A stretch of DNA of 64,000 bases from an uncultured Acetatifactor sp. (GTDB lineage: Bacteria; Bacillota; Clostridia; Lachnospirales; Lachnospiraceae), in contig CANQEV010000003.1 of the NCBI GenBank assembly GCA_947595925.1, positions 23,187 to 87,186 on the forward strand. Reading direction: 5' to 3'. The position numbers were made by a program, and so were the translations under genes. The notes below the pieces were generated by a model. It made no database searches. It was given only the letters and a program-made list of their open reading frames with translations, and was not told the origin of the DNA. Positions 6,201-13,970 of the stretch are shown here, one piece after another. The first letter of the stretch is position 1. The number at the start of each line of letters is the position of its first letter.

Positions 6201-6812
6201 ATGGCAGATTTTAAAGATATGCTTAAATTTTTCAGGATAAAATACCATCTTTCCCAAAGCGAACTTGCAGACAAACTTGGTTTGTCCGCTTCAACTATCA
6301 GTATGTACGAAGTTGGTCGTCGAGAACCTGATTTTGAGACTGAAGAAAAAATTGCTGATTTTTTTAATACAGATTTGAATACACTTCGTGGCAGAGACAT
6401 TGAGTCCATAACTAGGAAAGGCGTTTCCATTAAAGTCCTTGGCCGAGTTGCTGCAGGGATTCCAATCGAAGCCGTAACAGATATTATTGATACAGAAGAG
6501 ATTACGGAAGATCTCGCCAAGACTGGATCTTTCTTTGGACTGCAACTTCATGGCGACTCCATGGAACCTCGAATGTGTGACGGAGATGTAGTTATTGTAC
6601 GCCAACAAGATGATGCTGAGAGCGGTGATATCGTCATTGCTATGGTAAATGGAGATGACGCCACATGCAAGCGTCTTCGTAAATATCGCGATGGGATCGA
6701 GCTGATATCCAACAACCCCGCCTATCAGCCGATGTTCTTCTCCAACGATGAGATTCAGAGCAAACCTGTGAAAATCATCGGGAAAGTTGTGGAGTTACGA
6801 GGAAAATTTTAA
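6201..6812 (+). CDS. CI/LexA-like repressor (XRE-S24)
   Basis: 203 aa from the ATG at 6201 behind AAAGGGGG; an upstream in-frame start at 6171 lies in the promoter. An XRE DNA-binding domain spans residues 5-60, with an S24 autopeptidase domain from about 80 to 203. The likely catalytic pair is Ser120 (HGDSMEP) and Lys157 (TCKRL), and the Ala-Gly cleavage site is A85-G86 (VAAGIP). Such repressors hold a prophage silent and cleave themselves with RecA after DNA damage, which would induce the leftward operon. All key residues are present, so it should be functional. Confidence 0.85.
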   Translation: MADFKDMLKFFRIKYHLSQSELADKLGLSASTISMYEVGRREPDFETEEKIADFFNTDLNTLRGRDIESITRKGVSIKVLGRVAAGIPIEAVTDIIDTEEITEDLAKTGSFFGLQLHGDSMEPRMCDGDVVIVRQQDDAESGDIVIAMVNGDDATCKRLRKYRDGIELISNNPAYQPMFFSNDEIQSKPVKIIGKVVELRGKF

Positions 6813-6841
6813 CAAGCTATTACTATTCGGAGGATCATTTT

Positions 6842-7408
6842 ATGAAAAAAATGAAGTTACCTATCGCCGCTGTTGTCGTCATTGCTGCTGTTTATTTTTT
6901 GTTCGTTCCAAAAGATCCCTCTGTTTCGGATCGTTCCAATGTTGATCAAGACGTTTCTTCCACGCAGGTAGTTGCTTCGTCTGAATTTTCTTCCATTGAT
7001 GATTATTCAGACAGCTTATCATCAAGCGAAGATCTTGATAAGTCCCTGCCTTCCGTTTATGAACCATCTGAGTCTCCTTCGGATCCAACATCGGAATATG
7101 CCTTTGCTTCTGACCCGACTATCGAAGCAACGCCTAAACCGACTTCGGAACCGACACCTGAACCGACTCCTGAACAGACTCCGGAACCAACTTCGGAACC
7201 GACACCTGAACCGACTTCAGAACCAACTCCAGAATCGACACCAACACTTACAGTTTATATTCTAAACACAAGTTCAATGAAAATTCATAATACTTGGTGT
7301 AGTTCTGTCAAAGATATTAAACCTGAAAATTATCAAGAAACCACAGAAAGTATTAGCACCTTGGAAAGCCAGGGATATGTAAAATGTAAGAAAAAAGGGG
7401 ATTGGTAA
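6842..7408 (+). CDS. Exported Pro-Thr-repeat protein
   Basis: 188 aa with CGGAGG before the ATG. A signal or anchor helix (residues 4-22) has no lipobox. Ser/Asp-rich residues 25-95 lead to a region of about 40 residues of TPEP/TSEP repeats, a wall-spanning linker. A compact C-terminal domain (VYILNTSSMKIHNTWCSSVKDIK ... GYVKCK) has two Cys. That tail resembles the small Cys/His metal-site modules found at the ends of thermonuclease-like and surface proteins. Here the second CxxC half is reduced to one Cys. It follows the S24 repressor directly and is probably co-transcribed, making it a candidate lysogenic-conversion gene. Confidence 0.55.
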   Translation: MKKMKLPIAAVVVIAAVYFLFVPKDPSVSDRSNVDQDVSSTQVVASSEFSSIDDYSDSLSSSEDLDKSLPSVYEPSESPSDPTSEYAFASDPTIEATPKPTSEPTPEPTPEQTPEPTSEPTPEPTSEPTPESTPTLTVYILNTSSMKIHNTWCSSVKDIKPENYQETTESISTLESQGYVKCKKKGDW

Positions 7409-7432
7409 TATTTTAAGAATAAAATCTGTTTA

Positions 7433-7501
7433 TGTGGATAACCTATATTTTCACATGTTTATCCACCACTTATTATATATTTATGCACAAACTTATGCAC
7501 A
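7433..7501. other. DnaA-box cluster, candidate origin
   Basis: Four DnaA-box-like 9-mers in 69 bp of AT-rich DNA: TTATCCACA on the minus strand (7433-7441, perfect), TTATCCACC (7459-7467), TTATGCACA (7481-7489) and TTATGCACA (7493-7501), the last three on the plus strand and one base from consensus. They lie in the 247-bp gap after the exported protein. This may be a replication origin of the element or a DnaA-responsive control site. Confidence 0.5.
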
Positions 7502-7515
7502 TTTTTTAAAAATGA

Positions 7516-7544
7516 TTGACAAAATGACCTTTTGCATATATTAT
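7516..7544 (+). promoter_or_regulatory. Promoter of the NYN leader RNA
   Basis: TTGACA (7516-7521), 17-bp spacer, TATTAT (7539-7544). It directly abuts the DnaA-box cluster. Confidence 0.65.
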
Positions 7545-7550
7545 AAGAGT

Positions 7551-7631
7551 GTAACAAAGGTTACATGTTAATAGTGCTCTAGGTTGTACGTCTCTCAATA
7601 TATGAGAATGACCGAACCCTAGGGCTTTTTT
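7551..7631 (+). ncRNA. Structured leader or small RNA before NYN gene
   Basis: Hairpin A is TGTAAC-AAAG-GTTACA (7550-7565). Hairpin B pairs GCTCTAGGTT (7576-7585) with AACCCTAGGGC (7615-7625), one bulge and one G-U, and encloses a smaller TCTCA/TGAGA hairpin. A run of six T follows. Hairpin B plus the T-run is an intrinsic terminator 24 bp before the NYN start codon, so most transcripts should end as an RNA of about 80 nt. No reading frame of interest lies in it. It could be an attenuator of the NYN gene or a separate small RNA. Confidence 0.55.
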
Positions 7632-7655
7632 ATTTTTCACAAAGGAGGTTTTCAG

Positions 7656-8342
7656 ATGAAAACTGCTATACTTGTCGATGGAGGTTTTTATCGCCGTCGC
7701 GCTCAAATTGTGCTTGGTGACAAAACTGCCGAAGATCGGGCCATCGAATTAGCAAATTATTGTAAACGCCATCTAAATTATCATGGAGAGCGCAATGAAT
7801 TATATCGGGTATTTTACTACGATTGTCCTCCATCTGGCAAAAGAGTTTATCACCCACTTTTGCAAAAGCAAATAGACCTTTCAAAAACCGCTCTCTATTC
7901 CTGGACCATCCAGTTTTTCGATGAATTAAAGAAAAAAAGGAAATTCGCTCTTAGAATGGGAAAACTTGCTGAAGAACAGGCTTTATATACGATTCGCCCT
8001 CAAATTGTAAAAAAACTGTGCAACGGCAGCATTGCATTTTCTGATTTACAAGAAGACGATTTTTCCTTGAAAATTGACCAAAAAGGTGTTGATATGAAGA
8101 TTGGTCTAGATATTGCCTCAATGGCATATAAACACCAGGTAGATCAAATTATCCTGATTTCTGGTGATAGCGATTTTGTATCAGCTGCTAAATTGGCAAG
8201 ACGAGAAGGTATCGACTTCATTCTTGATCCACTGGGAGCTCCTATCAAGCCTGATTTATTTGAACATATTGATGGCCTTAGAACATGTGATAAGGCATTT
8301 TTGCAAAATAATCATTTCAGAAATACAACAGCCAGCATGTGA
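7656..8342 (+). CDS. NYN-domain (PIN-like) nuclease
   Basis: 228 aa, start behind AAAGGAGG. It has the three acidic motifs of NYN/LabA-like proteins in order: ILVDGGFY at the N-terminus, GVDMKIGLDIA in the middle, and ILISGDSDF near 170, with further strands FILDP. The fold is a metal-dependent PIN-like ribonuclease. It has no extra domain apart from a charged insertion (residues 60-110). The usual target, RNA or tRNA, is not known for this subfamily. A structured RNA with its own promoter and terminator precedes it. It lies between the repressor block and the integrase, a common site for phage-borne accessory or defence genes. Confidence 0.75.
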   Translation: MKTAILVDGGFYRRRAQIVLGDKTAEDRAIELANYCKRHLNYHGERNELYRVFYYDCPPSGKRVYHPLLQKQIDLSKTALYSWTIQFFDELKKKRKFALRMGKLAEEQALYTIRPQIVKKLCNGSIAFSDLQEDDFSLKIDQKGVDMKIGLDIASMAYKHQVDQIILISGDSDFVSAAKLARREGIDFILDPLGAPIKPDLFEHIDGLRTCDKAFLQNNHFRNTTASM

Positions 8343-8460
8343 AAAAGTTTACTCGCGCAAACCTTCACAGGGGCTGGCCTATTACTCGAATACATGTTAG
8401 CACTCACATATATCATTGTCAAGAATCAAAAATATGAATGAGAAACATTTAAAAAACCGC

Positions 8461-8578
8461 CCTGGTGTTGGCGCACCAGGACGGGAAGCAATGCTCCCGG
8501 AGGAACATCACGCACAATATGATTATACCCTCCCGGAGCGCAGAAATCAAGTTGCACCGGTGCAACTTTGCTTTTTTT
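8461..8578 (+). ncRNA. Three-hairpin leader with terminator before integrase
   Basis: In the 256-bp gap before the integrase: hairpin 1 CCTGGTG/CACCAGG (8461-8480), hairpin 2 CGGGA(A)GC/GCTCCCG (8482-8499), and a perfect 20-bp palindrome (8549-8568) followed by seven T (8572-8578), an intrinsic terminator. The integrase frame stays open through this stretch from 8416, but the strong GGGAGG site at 8586 favours a start at 8599. The stretch may attenuate integrase transcription or end a small RNA. No convincing promoter was found. Confidence 0.45.
8549..8568. repeat. Palindrome AAGTTGCACCGGTGCAACTT, copy 2
   Basis: The central 14 bp are identical to the palindrome at 541-554. Here it forms the stem of a terminator-like hairpin. 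Confidence 0.75.
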
Positions 8579-8598
8579 CTTCAAAGGGAGGTCTTTTT

Positions 8599-9882
8599 AT
8601 GCTCATATCCTGCCCCGAATGTTCCAGAAAGGTCTCAGATAAAGCCCTTGCCTGTCCCGGATGCGGATATCCTATCGCATCTTATGTGACTGCTGCCTCG
8701 TCCTCTCCGTCTGCCTCCTGCAGTCTTGCCAGATCTTCCCAGCCTGCTGCCTCATCCATTCCTGTCATCCCCGCGGCCATTCCATCCGCCAGCGGCCGCC
8801 GGCGAAAGAAGCATAAGAAGCTCCCAAATGGTTTTGGCAGCATTCAAAAATTGACCGGGAACCGCCAGCGCCCCTATGCGGCCTATCCGCCTACCAAGGA
8901 ATTCCATCTGAACGGATCCCCGGTCCGCCAGGAGGCTTTAGGTTACTTCGAGACCTGGTACGCTGCCTACGACTCACTCAGCGAGTATAACCGCCTATCC
9001 GATCAAGAGCGTGAAGAACTGAAAAGAAAGAATGATGTGCGCTCATTTACTTTTTCTCAGATCTATGAGATGTATTACCAGGATAAGTTTAAGACGGTCC
9101 TTAGGGCGGAGCAGGAATGTATAAAGGTTAAGCGTCCCTCCTTAATGAATTCTGTCCGAGCCGCTTACAAGAACGCCTCCTCGCTGCATGACATCCCCTT
9201 CTCAACTCTTCGTCGTAAAGACTTTCAGGAAGTAGTTGATTCCTGCCCGTTAAAGTACTCCAGCAAGGAGCTTATCGTCATGCTTTTTAACCAGATGAGC
9301 AAATTTGCACTCCAAAATGACTATATCGATAAAGACTATGCCCAATTTGTCAAAATAGATGAAAAAAATGACGACGAGCAGGGACAGCCTTTCTCCGTGG
9401 AGGCAATTCGTCTCTTGTGGCAGGACAGCGAGGATCCTGTGTCCCAAATGATTCTGATCCTGATCTATTCTGGATTCCGCATCAGCGCCTTTGAGACTAT
9501 GACTATTGAGGACGGGTGCTTCCGCGGCGGTGTCAAGACTTCCGCCGGCCGGAACCGCCTGGTACCGATCCACAGCGCCATTCTACCATTTATACCGGTG
9601 AATCCCTTCCTGCAAAATTTTTCCGCCTCAGCTTTTCGCAAAATTTTTTACAGAAAGCTGGATGAATTGGGTATATCTTACGCTGGGAACGCAAAGCACA
9701 CGCCCCACGACTGCCGTCATACTTTCTCCTGGCTTTGCGACCGCTTCGGCGTAGATGAGACCTCTAAGCACCTGCTCATGGGCCATTCCCTTGGCGGTGA
9801 TGTGGAAAGCCGGGTGTACTCCCACCGCACCCCGGAGCAGCTCAAATATGAAATTGAAAAGATCCGTCCGGACAGGAATTGA
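8599..9882 (+). CDS. int: Tyrosine-type integrase with zinc ribbon
   Basis: 427 aa from the ATG at 8599 (GGGAGG upstream). The N-terminus is a zinc ribbon (CPECSRKV ... CPGCGYPI), then a Ser/Ala/Pro-rich linker and a basic patch GRRRKKHKKLPNGFGS that looks like an arm-binding AP2-like start. A core-binding domain follows (about 150-270), then the catalytic domain. Visible catalytic residues are Arg in GFRISAFE, HDCRH, the GH of LLMGHSLGG, and the Tyr in SRVYSH. It should catalyse site-specific integration and excision. It is the rightmost gene of the element, so the attachment site should lie just downstream. Confidence 0.88.
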   Translation: MLISCPECSRKVSDKALACPGCGYPIASYVTAASSSPSASCSLARSSQPAASSIPVIPAAIPSASGRRRKKHKKLPNGFGSIQKLTGNRQRPYAAYPPTKEFHLNGSPVRQEALGYFETWYAAYDSLSEYNRLSDQEREELKRKNDVRSFTFSQIYEMYYQDKFKTVLRAEQECIKVKRPSLMNSVRAAYKNASSLHDIPFSTLRRKDFQEVVDSCPLKYSSKELIVMLFNQMSKFALQNDYIDKDYAQFVKIDEKNDDEQGQPFSVEAIRLLWQDSEDPVSQMILILIYSGFRISAFETMTIEDGCFRGGVKTSAGRNRLVPIHSAILPFIPVNPFLQNFSASAFRKIFYRKLDELGISYAGNAKHTPHDCRHTFSWLCDRFGVDETSKHLLMGHSLGGDVESRVYSHRTPEQLKYEIEKIRPDRN

Positions 9883-10224
9883 TTTGTCGGTAATTTGTCG
9901 TTAACCGCATTTTTTTAAGCCTGATTTTCCGTGCCTGATTGAGAGTTTTTCAAGCTTCAAAAGTCCTTATTTTTCAATGGTTTTCGGCGATTTTTATTAT
10001 ACAATCAGGATTTCCTTGAAAAGCTTAAAAATTAAGACTTTTTTAACTATTCATGTCGGGGAAAGTATGATATACTTGTGTTTGCGGGGGTTCAGAAGAT
10101 TCTCCGCAAGACAGCGGTTTTGACCCGCCCCGTCGGGAAACGCCCCAGAGGAACGATTTTCCCTCCGGATCGCGGACGTTGAAACCGTTGCCGGGAAAAC
10201 CTTTAGAAACGGAATCAGAAGAAA
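9883..10224. other. Gap: probable right attachment region and CYTH leader
   Basis: No gene. 9946-9979 and 10016-10042 hold related AT-rich inverted repeats (AAAAGTC, CAAGCTT and TTTTTCAA blocks), which would suit arm-type integrase sites. From about 10070 the DNA becomes GC-rich and chromosomal in character, with a TATACT -10-like box at 10071 and a leader to the CYTH gene. The exact core cannot be named because the left end is outside the window. Confidence 0.4.
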
Positions 10225-10722
10225 ATGGAAATTGAGCGAAAATTTTTATTAAAGGCCCTGCCTGACGAACTGTCAAATTACCCCTGCCATCACATCCAGC
10301 AGGCTTACTTAAACGTGGATCCCGTGATCCGCATCCGCAAGGAGAACGAAAATTATTATCTCACCTATAAGGGCCGCGGCATGCTGGCCCGGGAGGAACA
10401 TAACCTGCCGATCACCGAGGAGGCCTATCAGCACCTTCTGACAAAGGTGGACGGCAATATCATCTCTAAAAAACGGTACCTGATACCGCTGGACAATCCA
10501 GGATTTAAGGAGGGGTATCCCGCACCGCCCGCCGACTATTCCCTGACCATCGAGCTGGACGTGTTCGACCCGCCCTTCGCCCCGCTCATCCTGGCGGAGG
10601 TCGAATTTGGCAGCAAGGAGGCCGCGGAGGCTTTCGTCCCCCCGGACTGGTTCTGGGAGGACGTCACCTACTGCAAGGAGTATCACAACTCCTACATGGC
10701 GATGAAAGATACCTCTCTGTGA
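10225..10722 (+). CDS. CYTH-domain (triphosphate tunnel) protein
   Basis: 165 aa, opening MEIERKFLL, the EXEXK signature of the CYTH fold. Further conserved pieces are IRIRKENENYYLTYKG, KKRYLI, IELDVF and AEVEFGS, the acidic and basic tunnel residues that bind a triphosphate with metal. Bacterial members hydrolyse tripolyphosphate or thiamine triphosphate, or make cyclic AMP. Small clostridial ones are generally taken as inorganic triphosphatases. It stands alone on the plus strand and is convergent with malQ. Confidence 0.85.
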   Translation: MEIERKFLLKALPDELSNYPCHHIQQAYLNVDPVIRIRKENENYYLTYKGRGMLAREEHNLPITEEAYQHLLTKVDGNIISKKRYLIPLDNPGFKEGYPAPPADYSLTIELDVFDPPFAPLILAEVEFGSKEAAEAFVPPDWFWEDVTYCKEYHNSYMAMKDTSL

Positions 10723-10760
10723 GGATACCTATTTTTACATTTCTTGTGCGGAAGGCTTGC

Positions 10761-12302
10761 TCAGCCCTGCTGCAGCCTTCCGTAAGTCCGAGTCATTCTG
10801 CGGATCTTCTCCGCCAGCTCATCCGTAGTGGAACCCTTGCTCATGCGCCACTTCCAGTTCTCCCCCAGGGTGGACGGCATGTTGATCCTCGCCTCGTTCC
10901 CCAATTCCAGATAGTCCTGCATGGGAATGATCGCAGTGTCCGCAACGCTGGATACCGCCGCGCGGATCATGGCCCAGAGCAGATCCTTGTCATCCTCCGC
11001 TCCCAGGTAATCCTTCAGAAAGGCGTTCTGGGCTTCGCTCCTGCCCCGGATCCAGCCCAGCGTCGTCTCATTGTCATGGGTTCCGGTGTATACCACGCAG
11101 TTCTTCGTGTAATTGTGGGGCAGGTACATTCCCTCCCCGTCCGGGCCCTCGTCAAAGGCAAATTGCAGCACTTTCATCCCGGGGTAGCCGGTGGTCTCCA
11201 GGAGCCGGAAAACGCTGTCCGTCAGCAGTCCCAGATCCTCCGCGATCACCTTTTTATCCGCAAGTTTCCCCCTTCTTCCCGTTCCCCGGTTGCTCCGGTC
11301 CGCCATCTTCCGGGTCAGGACCTCAAAGAGTTCCGCTCCGGGACCTTTTTCCCAATGGCCCCCCGCCGCGGTCTTATCCCCATAGGGCACGAACCAGTAT
11401 TCGTCAAATCCCCGGAAGTGATCCAGCCGCACGATATCATAGAGGTCGTAGCAGTAATTCAGCCGCTGGTACCACCAGGCGTAGTTTGTCGTCTTATGAA
11501 ACTCCCAGCGGTACAGGGGATTGCCCCACAGCTGGCCGCTGGCGGAAAAGGCGTCAGGAGGACAACCCGCCACGCCGATGGGCCTGCCGTCCTCATCCAC
11601 CTGGAAGAGCTCCGGGTGCGCCCAGGTATCCGCGCTGTCGGGCGACACATAGATGGGAATATCCCCGATGATCTCGATCCCCGCCCGGTTGGCGTATAGT
11701 TTCAACGCCTTCCACTGTTTCAGGAACATGAACTGCTGGAACTTATAGCAGCGGATCTCGTCCGCCAGCTTGCGCTGGTATTTCGCCATGGTGATGGGCT
11801 CCCGGAGCCGCAGTCCGTCCTCCCAGTCCATGCTGCTCTTTCCGGGGAACGCGTCCTTCAGGGACATGAACATGGCGTAGTCGTCCAGCCAGAAAGCGTT
11901 CTTTTTGATAAACTCAATGTACTCCGCCTTGGTCTCCAGGCCTGCAGTGATCGCGCGTTTCCACGCCTTTTTTAAGAGGGCAAATCTCCCCTCATAGATC
12001 TTGCCGTAGTCGATATAGTTCTCATTGTCCCCAAAATCCACGGCGTCACATTCCCTCTTTGTCAGGTATCCCTCCTGCACCAGCATTTCCAGATCGATAA
12101 AATAAGGGTTCCCCGCAAAAGTGGAAAAGGACTGGTAGGGCGACGCCCCGTACCCGGTGGGCCCCAGGGGAAGGATCTGCCAGAGGCTCTGGCCCGCCTT
12201 CTTCAAGAAATCCACAAACGCGTAACTCTCCTTGCCGAACGATCCGATCCCATACTCCGAAGGAAGGCTGGAGATCGGCATCAAAATTCCCTGTTTTCTC
12301 AT
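10761..12302 (-). CDS. malQ: 4-alpha-glucanotransferase (amylomaltase)
   Basis: 513 aa, the normal length for GH77. Visible motifs are the N-terminal LPSEYGIGSFGKESY, PYQSFSTFAGNPYFIDLE, the nucleophile Asp in VRLDHFRGFDEYW, the acid/base Glu in IAEDLGLL, and the third acid in YTGTHDNETT. The enzyme moves alpha-1,4-glucan segments between chains, serving maltodextrin and glycogen use in the cytoplasm. The start at 12302 follows GAGGAAATG-like sequence. It lies 21 bp after the GGDEF gene upstream, on the same strand. An inverted repeat CGGAAGGCT/AGCCTTCCG spans its stop (10750-10785). Confidence 0.95.
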   Translation of the reverse strand: MRKQGILMPISSLPSEYGIGSFGKESYAFVDFLKKAGQSLWQILPLGPTGYGASPYQSFSTFAGNPYFIDLEMLVQEGYLTKRECDAVDFGDNENYIDYGKIYEGRFALLKKAWKRAITAGLETKAEYIEFIKKNAFWLDDYAMFMSLKDAFPGKSSMDWEDGLRLREPITMAKYQRKLADEIRCYKFQQFMFLKQWKALKLYANRAGIEIIGDIPIYVSPDSADTWAHPELFQVDEDGRPIGVAGCPPDAFSASGQLWGNPLYRWEFHKTTNYAWWYQRLNYCYDLYDIVRLDHFRGFDEYWFVPYGDKTAAGGHWEKGPGAELFEVLTRKMADRSNRGTGRRGKLADKKVIAEDLGLLTDSVFRLLETTGYPGMKVLQFAFDEGPDGEGMYLPHNYTKNCVVYTGTHDNETTLGWIRGRSEAQNAFLKDYLGAEDDKDLLWAMIRAAVSSVADTAIIPMQDYLELGNEARINMPSTLGENWKWRMSKGSTTDELAEKIRRMTRTYGRLQQG

Positions 12303-12323
12303 GTCTCATTTCCTCGCTCTCTA

Positions 12324-13952
12324 TCACTGACTCTGACTGCTCTTCATTGCCTGTTTATTTTTATACATCAATGCGTCGGCCCGCTTTGCCGTGGCGTTCA
12401 GATCATAATCCATCCTTTTGTCGTATCTGGCGTAACCGCAGGCGATCCCCATCCGGATATCGGTGCTCTTCGCGTTATATTCCTCCACCATCTTATCCAT
12501 GACCGCCTTCTGCTCCTTGCACGCCGAAAGACCGCCTTTGGGGATCAGGCAGTAAAATTCATCCCCGCCCATCCGGTAGCAGCTTCCCAGCTTGCCGAAA
12601 GTCCCCAGGATGATCTTTGCGCTGTCCTTGATATAGCGGTCGCCCCGCTCGTGTCCCAGGGTATCGTTGCACTTTTTCAGATTGTTCAGATCCAGCACCG
12701 CAACCACATAATCGTCCGGTTCCACCGCGTAGGGGTCCGTGTCTACGATAAAGGCCGAGCGGTTAAAGCACCCCGTCATCTTGTCATGGTAGGCCATGTC
12801 TTCATAGCTCCTGGTTCCCTCTCCCGCATCCATCAGGTCGCCGGATTCCCGCAGGGTAAAGTATCCCCGGGCGATCGTATAGACGAGGAAGCCCAAAATG
12901 GCAAAATCCGTGGTCCGCCTTCCGCCGCTCAGGAAATATTCGCCGAGATCCAGCAATACGCCAAGGGCGATCAGGACAAAGCCAAAAAGGTTCTTTTTCA
13001 GTTCCTTGCTCCAGCCAACCCTCTTAAATTCCAACACCGTCATATAGGAGACTACCGCCAGGGCAAACAGGATCGAAAAGACGATCAGGAAAAACATCTG
13101 GCGAAAATCCAGGAATCTAAAAAACTGAAGAAAAACGGTGAGGTAGCAGACGCCAAGACTCACCCAGCAGGGAATCAGCCAGGTCTTTTGATCCTTTATG
13201 CTGTGCAGTTCCATCAGAAAGAACACACAGGGGATCACCACCGACATCAGGGCCATAAACGGCAGCATGGAGATCACCGGCAGCCCCCGGAAGAAATATT
13301 TTGTGATGGAGAGATCGAAAAATTTCCAGATCCCCACCTGTGCGGCAAACCATCCCAGCATGCCCAGATTCTTATCCACTTCGGAGTTCTTAAAGTTATA
13401 GAGCACATAGCCCACGAAGAAAAAGCCGATCAGGATCAGGAGCATGCTGGAAATCAGAGGGAAAGCCTGGTCCGAAAGAATGCTTTTAAAGATGGGGCCC
13501 TGCTCTCCGAAATAAATCTCCGGCGCCTTATAAGAGACAAAGGGATACACGGAAGTCAGTTCGATCCGAATCTCCTCGCCGGCCATGCCCTCTTCCAGCT
13601 GGAAAATATTCCACATGCCCCCCGGCGTCTTTGTAAAGGTATTCTTTCTCGCCGCCTTCAAGCCATAGACCAGTTTGTGGTCGCAGTACACCTCAACATT
13701 CTGATGGATGCTGTAAAACATGACCGTGCAATAACTGCCCTCTATGCGGTCCGCCTTCACCCGGATCACCTGTGTCGTGCCGTCCTCATCGGAATCGTCC
13801 CTTTCCGAGACCAGATAGGGCTCCAGGATCTCAAAGCTGTGCTCCGATTCATTTGTCTCCAATCTGTCGCGGTACGCTGCCAGATAGTAGACCAGCAAAA
13901 CCGCTAAAAACGCTATGATCGCTATATATGCTCTTTTTACCATCCTCGTCAT
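12324..13952 (-). CDS. Membrane diguanylate cyclase (7TM-GGDEF), copy 1
   Basis: 542 aa. One N-terminal membrane helix (8-27), an extracytoplasmic beta-rich domain to about 170, six to seven membrane helices (about 180-375), then a GGDEF domain (about 395-542) with the active motif RMGGDEF. DKMTGCFNR and LDLNNLKKCND are the conserved GGDEF entry motifs. It should make c-di-GMP from GTP in response to an outside signal. No RxxD inhibitory site precedes the motif. It is a paralogue of the next gene upstream (13971), with the same layout and 18 bp between them. Confidence 0.85.
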   Translation of the reverse strand: MTRMVKRAYIAIIAFLAVLLVYYLAAYRDRLETNESEHSFEILEPYLVSERDDSDEDGTTQVIRVKADRIEGSYCTVMFYSIHQNVEVYCDHKLVYGLKAARKNTFTKTPGGMWNIFQLEEGMAGEEIRIELTSVYPFVSYKAPEIYFGEQGPIFKSILSDQAFPLISSMLLILIGFFFVGYVLYNFKNSEVDKNLGMLGWFAAQVGIWKFFDLSITKYFFRGLPVISMLPFMALMSVVIPCVFFLMELHSIKDQKTWLIPCWVSLGVCYLTVFLQFFRFLDFRQMFFLIVFSILFALAVVSYMTVLEFKRVGWSKELKKNLFGFVLIALGVLLDLGEYFLSGGRRTTDFAILGFLVYTIARGYFTLRESGDLMDAGEGTRSYEDMAYHDKMTGCFNRSAFIVDTDPYAVEPDDYVVAVLDLNNLKKCNDTLGHERGDRYIKDSAKIILGTFGKLGSCYRMGGDEFYCLIPKGGLSACKEQKAVMDKMVEEYNAKSTDIRMGIACGYARYDKRMDYDLNATAKRADALMYKNKQAMKSSQSQ

Positions 13953-13970
13953 TGCCGTCTCTCCCGGTAG

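Noticed and set aside
9883..10224. Defined attR core sequence
   Set aside because: The left end of the element is not in the window, so no duplicated core can be shown.
10750..10785. Inverted repeat at the malQ end as a terminator
   Set aside because: It includes the malQ stop codon and has no T-run on the minus strand, so I did not list it as a terminator.
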